From Alphaproteobacteria bacterium (GTDB taxonomy: Bacteria > Pseudomonadota > Alphaproteobacteria > Sphingomonadales > Sphingomonadaceae): a DNA stretch of 13,606 nucleotides. The first letter of the stretch is position 1; each line of letters opens with the position of its first letter. Of this stretch, positions 8,530 through 13,606 are shown one piece after another. Location of the stretch: the NCBI GenBank assembly GCA_018830415.1, contig JAHJSJ010000041.1:1-13606 (forward strand), in the 5' to 3' direction. The translations under genes and the position numbers were made by a program. Below the pieces are notes generated by a model, which saw only the letters and a list, made by a program, of their open reading frames with translations, made no database searches and was not told where the DNA came from.

Positions 8530-9479
8530 GCAATGCGCCTGACTGCCAATGCTTGGCTGGCATCGGGCCGGACGGTATAACCGTGGAGCCACGATGACCG
8601 GTCACTGAAACTCATTTTGGCAGAATATTCATGCGAATTATCGGCCAGCAAAACCTGATCGGTTTCGTTATCGAGCAGATAGTGTGAACCGTTCAGCTTG
8701 ACGATCAGCACGGCGTGTTCGCGCCTGCGGACGGTATCCCAGACCAAGGTCAGATAGATCGACGCCGGATCGAAGCCCGCATTGACCAGGAACTGGTATT
8801 TCAGGATCGCAAAATCCTCGCAGTCGCCTCTGCGCCGACGCAAGGTCTCATTCGCCGTGGCCCAGTAATCCGATTGGCCGTAGATGGCCTGATCTTCGGC
8901 ATATTCGACGTTCTGGTTCACCCACGCATTGACCTTGGCGACATGATCAAGGTCAGATGCCAAGCGGCCTTTCCCAATGTATGTGATCGCCGATACCGAC
9001 GCGCTCTTTCGTGAAACGCGCCGCCAGGCACGGTCGAGCGGCGTGCTACCGATCAGGACGCGCGAACTGCCGAGAAATTCTCCGGATGCCTGCGCCCTCG
9101 TCATCGAAGGTTCAATCAGCGCCGCCGGAGCGAAGGCCCCTAGCGGACAAGGCAACATTGTCGTCATCGCCGCGGGCTGCGCCTGATCGGTTGAATAGGA
9201 CACGCTGGTTGCGGTGGCGCCGCCCTGCTGCGCGCTGATGAGGTCAAGCGCACTGGGCTGACCGCCAAGAATGGCGGATGACTTCCCGCCCTCCAGGCCC
9301 TCACGACCTACCGGAAGCGGCGCGGAAAGCTGATTGGCACATCCGAACAAGGCACCGACGGCTGCGGACGAAAAATACGCATGGGCCGGAGCCGGATTGA
9401 TGCCCGCCAACAGCGAGGCCACCCCGATCCATCCGGGGAGCCTGAAGTGGTGCCAGCATATCTTCTTCGCCGTCTGCAT
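8475..9479 (-). CDS. LapG-like periplasmic cysteine protease (bacterial transglutaminase-like cysteine proteinase family)
   Basis: This 334-residue protein has a signal peptide (likely cut after A-H-A at 34), a low-complexity Ala/Ser/Gly/Gln-rich stretch (~35-130), and a catalytic domain (~140-310). The family triad is visible: Cys220 in R-R-G-D-C-E-D-F-A, His255 in R-E-H-A-V-L-I-V, and Asp270 in Y-L-L-D-N-E-T-D. Acidic residues around the cysteine match the calcium site reported for LapG proteins. Characterised LapG is about 230 residues and cuts the N-terminal retention module of LapA-type adhesins, releasing them from the surface. LapG is normally held off by the cyclic-di-GMP receptor LapD, which is not in this window. 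The adjacent adhesin and exporter make the adhesin the likely substrate (inference). The ATG has no clear ribosome binding site, but no better start was seen. The end overlaps the adaptor gene on the other strand. Confidence 0.9.
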   Translation of the reverse strand: MQTAKKICWHHFRLPGWIGVASLLAGINPAPAHAYFSSAAVGALFGCANQLSAPLPVGREGLEGGKSSAILGGQPSALDLISAQQGGATATSVSYSTDQAQPAAMTTMLPCPLGAFAPAALIEPSMTRAQASGEFLGSSRVLIGSTPLDRAWRRVSRKSASVSAITYIGKGRLASDLDHVAKVNAWVNQNVEYAEDQAIYGQSDYWATANETLRRRRGDCEDFAILKYQFLVNAGFDPASIYLTLVWDTVRRREHAVLIVKLNGSHYLLDNETDQVLLADNSHEYSAKMSFSDRSSWLHGYTVRPDASQALAVRRIAYFSDNAVSNARATGFNR

Positions 9480-9523
9480 TCAGAAGGCGTAAGGGGGACG
9501 GATATAAGATGAGGTCGCGATAA

Positions 9524-9546
9524 TTGGTTAATGGGAGGGCAACCAA
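9524..9546. promoter_or_regulatory. Operator-like dyad TTGGTT-N11-AACCAA upstream of the protease gene
   Basis: Perfect 6-bp arms are separated by 11 bases, giving centres about 17 bp apart. This fits a dimeric DNA-binding regulator better than an RNA hairpin. It lies in the 124-base gap between the methyltransferase and protease genes, 45-67 bases before the protease ATG, where a promoter or operator would be expected. No sigma-70-like pair could be placed with confidence. The regulator is unknown and chance occurrence is possible. Confidence 0.35.
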
Positions 9547-9603
9547 CATCCCGTAGTTGATGCGACTTTTCGGCCACTGAGGACTGCCCGGAGCGGCTTG
9601 ATC

Positions 9604-10281
9604 CTAGTGCCGTTTGCGGAAAAAGATCGTGTTTTTGCTCGGGAAATCAACCTCCCAACTGCGATCCTGTGCAATCCGTTCCATGGTCACTGGCCGATAG
9701 AACGTCACGTGGGTCGGATCGCGGCGATAATGCCACGTGGCGAAATCGACCTGCGGATATTCAAGCCCTGTCATGATGGCGAGGATTCCGCCGCTACGCA
9801 GTAACCGCTCCATCTTGTCGAATTCGCGGCCCGGATCATGAAAGTGCTCGGCCGTTTCGCAGCAGAAAACGAAATCATAGTCGCGTTCAAGCGCAGCCTC
9901 GTCGGGCACGAAGAAGGGGTCATAAAGGGTCACGTTGAAGCCCGCTTCAGTCAGCATGGCCGCGCCGGCAGGGCCTTCACCGCACCCGTAGTCCAGGCCC
10001 TCAGCGCCCGCCGCAAGACGTCCGATCAGGGGCGCGACAAGTCGTCCGACGAATCGCCGATAATTCGGATCGCTCGCATCATTTTCATGAAGTTCATATT
10101 GCGACCGTTCGACGTCGCTGGTTGGAAGAGCTTCCCGTGCCACGAAAGTCCCCTCGCAACGCCGACACTGAAAATAGATGCGATCGGAAACATCCACGCG
10201 GGGATAGGCCATGCCGCCTTCGCAGATCCGGCACGCCGTGGATGGCGCCGCATTCCCGCAAAGCAATGACTCATGGTTCAA
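9604..10281 (-). CDS. SAM-dependent methyltransferase with N-terminal zinc ribbon
   Basis: This is a 225-residue class I methyltransferase. The N-terminus has two CxxC pairs (Cys17/Cys20 and Cys39/Cys42), which read as a zinc ribbon. The Rossmann core has motif I, L-D-Y-G-C-G-E-G-P-A-G (96-106), an acidic residue after strand 2 (Asp121), and the motif D-F-V-F-C-C-E-T-A-E-H-F (~136-147), typical of the Methyltransf_23-like group. The substrate is not identifiable; relatives act on sugars, lipids or small metabolites. The start is an unusual TTG at 10281, chosen because GAGG lies eight bases upstream and an in-frame TAA lies just before. No upstream ATG is in frame, and the first internal one (residue 24) would remove the first CxxC. 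It has no signal peptide, so it is cytosolic. A link to the adhesion genes is not shown beyond position. Confidence 0.82.
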   Translation of the reverse strand: MNHESLLCGNAAPSTACRICEGGMAYPRVDVSDRIYFQCRRCEGTFVAREALPTSDVERSQYELHENDASDPNYRRFVGRLVAPLIGRLAAGAEGLDYGCGEGPAGAAMLTEAGFNVTLYDPFFVPDEAALERDYDFVFCCETAEHFHDPGREFDKMERLLRSGGILAIMTGLEYPQVDFATWHYRRDPTHVTFYRPVTMERIAQDRSWEVDFPSKNTIFFRKRH

Positions 10282-10320
10282 TTGGAGGGCCTCAGTTTAT
10301 TTGCCGACCACAGCGACGAT

Positions 10321-10350
10321 ATTTGAATGGAAGGCCCGGATTTGAATGGA
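10321..10350. repeat. Short direct repeat ATTTGAATGGA, two copies 19 bases apart
   Basis: Copies lie at 10321-10331 and 10340-10350, in the 110-base gap between the lipoprotein and methyltransferase genes. A third, diverged copy of the following bases (TGGAGGGCC) lies at 10283-10291. A 19-base period is close to two helical turns, so it could be a tandem protein-binding site upstream of the methyltransferase. It could equally be decayed sequence. Confidence 0.35.
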
Positions 10351-10391
10351 GGGTCTGGGGCTGGGCTTGACCCCCGTTAGACCCGCGCAGG

Positions 10392-11066
10392 TTACTTCCA
10401 GCCCCACGCTGGCGGCGGCAGGGCAATCGGCTGGGTGAGATCGAACTCGACCCGGAAATGCCGTTCCGCCGGGGCGCCCCCGGCAACCGTCCGGCGCAGT
10501 TGATAGGCATAGGCCGCGCCCACCGTCGCCGCCGGATCAACCTCGACCGTCCAGACATTGGTGACCGATGCGGTGAGGCTTTCGCGGGTAAACAGCGCGA
10601 CGGATTCGGCGTCCACCGGGAAGGATTGCGCGCGCGCTGTGCCGCGGGCCGCAGTGTCGCCGCCATACATCGTCACCGCATCGTGCGAGCCATCCGCGTG
10701 GCGGTGATCGTGCTTTAACCGCAGACCGCCAGCGTTGTTGCGGGTGATCAGCCAAGTGCGCGACCGATCCCATGTGCCATCGGCGTTTTCGACGTGGAAC
10801 GGCACCGCAATCCGGGTGTCGCTGCATTCTGTCACCGCCATCACCATCGCCCGTCCGGCAAGGTCGGCGTCGGCGGCATCGGCTGTCACCAGCTGCCCAG
10901 TATAGGCCTTGCCGCAATGGCTTTCCAAGGCGGCCCAGAAGCGGGTTTGCGGGTCGACCGAATCGGGAGCGCTGGTTGCGGCGCACCCGGCCAACAACAG
11001 CACGCCGCAGGCGGCCCAGCGGCCACGGTGGAGGGGTTGAAAGCGAACGGGGTGAGGCATGGTCAT
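10392..11066 (-). CDS. Conserved-looking lipoprotein of unknown function
   Basis: I do not recognise a named family. The 224-residue protein has an N-terminal hydrophobic stretch (~17-27) ending in the lipobox L-A-G-C with Cys28, so it should be a lipoprotein. The residue after the cysteine is Ala, which favours outer-membrane sorting by the rule known from E. coli. The mature part has two further cysteines (51, 81) that could pair, a T-W-L-I-T segment (~104-108), and a striking H-D-H-R-H-A-D-G motif (119-126) followed by T-M-Y-G-G (132-136). The histidine/aspartate cluster looks like a metal or active site, but that is speculation. The ATG at 11066 has AGGG eight bases upstream; a second in-frame ATG lies two codons later. 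It is same-strand with the genes on either side, 110 bases before the methyltransferase. Confidence 0.78.
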   Translation of the reverse strand: MTMPHPVRFQPLHRGRWAACGVLLLAGCAATSAPDSVDPQTRFWAALESHCGKAYTGQLVTADAADADLAGRAMVMAVTECSDTRIAVPFHVENADGTWDRSRTWLITRNNAGGLRLKHDHRHADGSHDAVTMYGGDTAARGTARAQSFPVDAESVALFTRESLTASVTNVWTVEVDPAATVGAAYAYQLRRTVAGGAPAERHFRVEFDLTQPIALPPPAWGWK

Positions 11067-11114
11067 GCGGGGAGCCCTAGCATAAAACGCAGCCTGGTCA
11101 CTGCCAATCGGGTG

Positions 11115-11309
11115 CTATTCCTCCTCGCCAACGATCCCATCGGCGCGGGGCGTGGTGCGGCGGTCGGCACCGGAACGCCGGTCGGCCTTGCGGCGATCGG
11201 GGCCATCAAAAGGCTGCTGCGATTTGCGCCGGTCTGCCTGCCGCCGTCCGTCGCCGGATGATGCAGGCGAATTACTGGTGCCCCGCGCTCCGGAATTTTC
11301 GTCGCTCAT
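11115..11309 (-). CDS. Small arginine-rich, probably disordered protein (64 aa)
   Basis: The frame is open further upstream (to an ATG at 11378). The start at 11309 is chosen because a strong AGGAG lies eight bases before it; the next ATG upstream is only two bases from that site. The product begins M-S-D-E-N-S-G and contains repeated R-R pairs: G-R-R-Q-A-D-R-R-K, then D-R-R-K-A-D-R-R-S-G-A-D-R-R. It ends with the acidic tail V-G-E-E-E. It has no cysteine, no membrane segment and no signal peptide. I do not recognise the family; the DRR pattern suggests nucleic-acid or acidic-partner binding, but this is only a guess. A promoter-like pair lies just upstream. It is divergent from argB. Confidence 0.6.
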   Translation of the reverse strand: MSDENSGARGTSNSPASSGDGRRQADRRKSQQPFDGPDRRKADRRSGADRRTTPRADGIVGEEE

Positions 11310-11336
11310 GCCCATGTCTCCTGAGGCCAAGCCCGG

Positions 11337-11365
11337 ATTATCCGATGCCATCACCCCTCGTTGAA
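11337..11365 (-). promoter_or_regulatory. Possible sigma-70-type promoter for the 64-residue protein
   Basis: On the minus strand, GATAAT (11342-11337, five of six matches to TATAAT) follows TTCAAC (11365-11360, three of six matches to TTGACA) with a 17-base spacer. Transcription would start about 20 bases before the ATG at 11309, leaving room for the AGGAG site. The weak -35 makes this tentative. Confidence 0.35.
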
Positions 11366-11531
11366 CTAGATGATTCAAACATTACAGCGGAATGAAAGTA
11401 ACACTGACTCGATGAAATTCCTAGCATTGCGCGTCAGCTTGCCAGATCGCGCAGCAAGTCGCTTGGCCCCGCGCCGCCAAACCGCTAGGGCGCGCGGCGA
11501 CAAGCCGATTGGCCACAGAACTGGAACGCCG

Positions 11532-12443
11532 GTGACTGACACAAATGACCACCTCAGGGCAGACGCCCCTGATCTTGCCAAGGCAGAAGTGCTGATCGAA
11601 GCGCTGCCCTATTTCCAGCGTTATGCCGGGCGCACCTTTGTGGTGAAATATGGCGGCCACGCGATGGGCGACCCGGAAGCCGCGCGCGATTTTGCCGAGG
11701 ATATCGTGCTGCTGAAAGCGGTCGGCATCAACCCGGTGGTGGTGCATGGCGGCGGGCCGCAGATCGGCCAGATGCTCGCCAGGCTGGGGGTGGAAAGCAC
11801 CTTTGTCGATGGCTTGCGCGTTACCGATGAAGCGACCGCCAAGATCGCCGAGATGGTGCTTTCGGGCGGGATCAACAAGGAACTCGTCAGCTGGATTGCG
11901 GCTGCAGGGGGCAAGGCGATCGGGATATCGGGCAAGGACGGCGGGCTGGTCAAAGCGCGCAAAGTTACCCGCACCACCCGCGATCCCGAAAGCCTGATCG
12001 AACAGGTGGTCGACCTCGGCTTCGTGGGCGAGCCTGCCCATGTCGATACCAGCATCATCGACACCGCTGTGGCCGCCGGGATGATTCCGGTGATTGCCCC
12101 GATCGCAGCCGGCGAGGACGGGGCGACCTATAATATCAACGCCGATACGATGGCGGGCGCGATTGCAGCGGCGCTGGGCGCGGCGCGGTTGTTTCTGCTC
12201 ACCGATGTGGCGGGTGTGCTGGATGGCGAAGGCAAGCTGCTGACCGATCTCACCCCCGCAGACATCAACCGCCTGCGCGCAGACGGCGTGATTCACGGCG
12301 GGATGGTGCCCAAACTGGAAACCTGCATCAACGCGGTCGAAGCCGGGTGCGAAGCGGCGGTGGTGCTTGATGGCCGGGTGGGCCATGCGATGCTGCTCGA
12401 ATTCTTCACGGCCCGCGGGGCCGGCACGCTGGTGCGCGCCTGA
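11532..12443 (+). CDS. argB: Acetylglutamate kinase
   Basis: ArgB phosphorylates N-acetyl-L-glutamate with ATP, the second step of arginine synthesis, in the cytosol. The 303-residue product has all the amino-acid-kinase landmarks: K-Y-G-G-H at 39-43, H-G-G-G-P-Q-I-G at 72-79, K-D-G-G-L-V-K-A at 135-142 and N-I-N-A-D-T-M-A-G at 201-209. The N-terminal helix (~14-31, ending A-L-P-Y-F-Q-R-Y) matches the extension found in arginine-inhibited hexameric enzymes such as that of Pseudomonas aeruginosa, so feedback inhibition by arginine is likely. The frame is open back to 11370. The GTG at 11532 gives the usual family length and has GGAA five bases upstream; the extra 54 upstream residues are basic and unlike ArgB. 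It is followed after 105 bases by the YggT gene. Confidence 0.95.
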   Translation: MTDTNDHLRADAPDLAKAEVLIEALPYFQRYAGRTFVVKYGGHAMGDPEAARDFAEDIVLLKAVGINPVVVHGGGPQIGQMLARLGVESTFVDGLRVTDEATAKIAEMVLSGGINKELVSWIAAAGGKAIGISGKDGGLVKARKVTRTTRDPESLIEQVVDLGFVGEPAHVDTSIIDTAVAAGMIPVIAPIAAGEDGATYNINADTMAGAIAAALGAARLFLLTDVAGVLDGEGKLLTDLTPADINRLRADGVIHGGMVPKLETCINAVEAGCEAAVVLDGRVGHAMLLEFFTARGAGTLVRA

Positions 12444-12450
12444 GCGGGAA

Positions 12451-12460
12451 CACAATTGTG
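12451..12460. promoter_or_regulatory. 10-bp perfect palindrome CACAATTGTG after argB
   Basis: The sequence is its own reverse complement. It sits seven bases after the argB stop and five bases before a larger dyad. It could be half of a regulator site ahead of the YggT gene, but a 10-bp palindrome is expected about once per kilobase by chance. Confidence 0.2.
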
Positions 12461-12465
12461 GCGCG

Positions 12466-12491
12466 AGGCGTATTAAGACGCTAATACGCCT
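12466..12491. promoter_or_regulatory. Perfect inverted repeat AGGCGTATTA-N6-TAATACGCCT between argB and the YggT gene
   Basis: Ten-base arms match exactly around a six-base centre (AGACGC). The last base overlaps a TATAAG hexamer (12491-12496) that resembles a -10 box, although no good -35 was found at the right distance. Without a T-tract after it, an intrinsic terminator is unlikely. Either an operator overlapping a promoter for yggT-folD or an RNA hairpin in the argB-yggT transcript would fit. Confidence 0.5.
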
Positions 12492-12548
12492 ATAAGGGAC
12501 ATCACAGGGTGGCGCAGTACGCCGCCCCGGCAATGGAAAAAGATCACA

Positions 12549-12842
12549 ATGCAAGGACTGGCCGTACTCGTCGATATCATCGTGATGCTCACCAATGTGC
12601 TGGTGATGCTGATCATTATCCAATTCGTGATCGGGCTGCTGTTCGCCTTTAACGTGGTGAGCCCAAGCAATGAGTTCCTTCGGCAGGTATATGATTCGAT
12701 CAACCGGTTGTTGGAACCCGTGCTTCGCCCGATCCGCAACATCATGCCCAATACCGGCGCGATCGACTTTTCGCCGCTGGTGCTGATCCTTGGCCTGCAG
12801 ATTCTCACGCGGGTGCTGATCGGCGTTGCCGGGGCCTATTGA
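12549..12842 (+). CDS. YggT-family integral membrane protein
   Basis: This 97-residue protein has two transmembrane segments (~6-33 and ~74-95). Between them is the family's hallmark region: L-L-E-P-V-L-R-P-I-R, then I-M-P and G-A-I-D-F-S-P-L-V-L-I-L. It carries a single YggT unit, as usual in alphaproteobacteria; E. coli YggT has two. The family is linked to osmotic tolerance and membrane or division functions, but the exact role is unsettled. GGAAAA lies eight bases before the ATG. Its TGA shares a base with the folD ATG (TGATG), so the two are almost certainly translated from one message. Confidence 0.93.
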   Translation: MQGLAVLVDIIVMLTNVLVMLIIIQFVIGLLFAFNVVSPSNEFLRQVYDSINRLLEPVLRPIRNIMPNTGAIDFSPLVLILGLQILTRVLIGVAGAY

Positions 12843-13606
12843 TGCCCGAAGCTGTGCTGATCGACGGCAAGGCCTTTGCCGAAACCCTGCGCGCGCGCAT
12901 TGGCGTGGGGGCGAGCGCGTTTGCGCAGGCCACCGGGCGGCGTCCGGGCCTCGCAGTGGTGCTGGTGGGCGAAGACCCTGCCAGCCAGGTCTATGTCGGC
13001 GCCAAAGGCAAGGCGTGTGACGCCGCCGGAATGGCCAGTTTCGAACATCGCCTGCCTGCCGACACCAGCGAAGCCGCGCTGCTATCGCTGATCGAACGGC
13101 TCAATCAGGATGAGGCGGTGGATGGCATTCTGGTGCAGATGCCGCTGCCAAATGGCCTCGATGAACAGGCGATCATCGCCGCGATCAACCCGGACAAGGA
13201 CGTTGATGGCTTCCACGTGATCAACGCCGGGCGGCTCGCCGTGGGGCAGGCGGGCTTCATCCCCTGCACGCCGCTGGGCTGCATGATGCTGCTGAAAGAC
13301 CGGCTCGGCGATCTGTCAGGGCTGGATGCGGTGGTGATCGGGCGGTCGAACATCGTCGGCAAGCCGATGGCGCAGCTGCTGGTGGACGCCAACGCCACCG
13401 TCACCATCGCGCATAGCCGCACCAAAAACCTGCCCGATATCGTGCGCCGCGCCGATATTGTGGTGGCTGCGGTGGGCCGCCCGGAAATGATTCGGGCTGA
13501 CTGGATCAAGCCGGGCGCGACCGTGATCGATGTCGGCATCAACCGCCTGCCGCCCGAACCGGGCAAGGATCGGGGCAAGCTGGTGGGCGATGTCGCCTTT
13601 GCCGAG
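12842..13606 (+). CDS. folD: Bifunctional methylenetetrahydrofolate dehydrogenase/cyclohydrolase (3' end cut by window)
   Basis: FolD interconverts 5,10-methylene-, methenyl- and 10-formyl-tetrahydrofolate, using NADP in most bacteria, to supply one-carbon units in the cytosol. The first 255 residues are present; the family is usually about 285-300, so roughly the last 40 are missing. Visible hallmarks are Y51-V-G-A-K55-G-K-A-C (the catalytic Tyr/Lys pair), D-G-I-L-V-Q-M-P-L-P, P-D-K-D-V-D-G-F-H, P-C-T-P-L-G-C, and the dinucleotide-binding loop V-I-G-R-S-N-I-V-G-K-P at 165-175. The ATG overlaps the YggT stop by one base. The frame is open to the last base with no damage. Confidence 0.96.
   Translation, partial: MPEAVLIDGKAFAETLRARIGVGASAFAQATGRRPGLAVVLVGEDPASQVYVGAKGKACDAAGMASFEHRLPADTSEAALLSLIERLNQDEAVDGILVQMPLPNGLDEQAIIAAINPDKDVDGFHVINAGRLAVGQAGFIPCTPLGCMMLLKDRLGDLSGLDAVVIGRSNIVGKPMAQLLVDANATVTIAHSRTKNLPDIVRRADIVVAAVGRPEMIRADWIKPGATVIDVGINRLPPEPGKDRGKLVGDVAFAE

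Noticed and set aside
9370..9577. Minus-strand open frames overlapping the protease start
   Set aside because: They are in other frames, have no domains, and compete with the signal peptide of the protease.
10794..11261. Plus-strand open frame of 155 codons across the lipoprotein and small-protein genes
   Set aside because: It is antisense to both, with no ribosome site or recognisable domain.
11310..11378. Longer start (ATG at 11378 or 11315) for the small arginine-rich protein
   Set aside because: Only the ATG at 11309 has AGGAG at good spacing, and the longer forms would run through the promoter-like hexamers.
11370..11531. 54-residue N-terminal extension of ArgB from an upstream ATG
   Set aside because: The extension is basic and unlike any ArgB. 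The GTG at 11532 gives family length and has a ribosome site. The upstream part would also overlap the likely promoter region.
12466..12491. Intrinsic terminator for argB
   Set aside because: The stem is good but the following bases (ATAAGGG) lack a T-tract and the arms are not GC-rich.
11421..12623. Minus-strand open frame of 400 codons opposite argB and the start of yggT
   Set aside because: It is antisense to the clearly genuine argB and rich in His, Arg and Gln. It shows no recognisable motif, as expected of a shadow frame.
1..13606. CRISPR array, tRNA/rRNA genes, insertion sequences or integrase attachment sites
   Set aside because: No repeated spacer structure, RNA gene sequence, transposase or terminal inverted repeats were seen on reading either strand.

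Overview
The window reads as chromosomal DNA of an alphaproteobacterium, most likely of the Sphingomonadales (Erythrobacter/Porphyrobacter-like). This rests on GC-rich coding sequence, the style of the ArgB, YggT and FolD proteins, the order argB-yggT-folD, and a LapG-like transglutaminase-fold protease. The taxon is an inference from protein character, not a database result.

Region 1 (1-8529, + strand) is a tight six-gene run built around a type I secretion system for a large surface protein. In order it holds the C-terminal part of a giant calcium-binding adhesin-like protein (cut by the left edge), a periplasmic OmpA-domain protein, a TolC-type outer-membrane channel, a LapB/RtxB-type ABC exporter with a cysteine-less C39-like front domain, a SleB-type cell wall hydrolase, and a HlyD/LapC-type adaptor. 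Gaps are 29, 18 and 24 bases. The last three genes overlap by one or a few bases, so the run is very probably one operon. The unusual part is that two peptidoglycan-directed proteins, a binder and a hydrolase, sit inside the secretion operon.

Region 2 (8475-11309, - strand) starts with a LapG-like periplasmic cysteine protease. Its 3' end overlaps the adaptor gene tail-to-tail by 55 bases. In Pseudomonas, LapG releases the LapA adhesin by cutting it near its N-terminus, so this protease is the obvious candidate regulator of the adhesin. No LapD-like or other cyclic-di-GMP protein lies in the window. Upstream on the same strand are a zinc-ribbon SAM methyltransferase with a TTG start, an unnamed lipoprotein, and a 64-residue arginine-rich protein with a strong ribosome binding site.

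Region 3 (11532-13606, + strand) is housekeeping: argB (arginine synthesis, probably the arginine-inhibited type), a single-domain YggT membrane protein, and folD (cut by the right edge). yggT and folD overlap at TGATG.

No rRNA, tRNA, CRISPR array, transposase or insertion sequence was seen, and no stretch over 300 bases lacks a gene. The short gaps hold several dyads and a short tandem repeat, listed with low confidence. No convincing intrinsic terminator with a T-tract was found.
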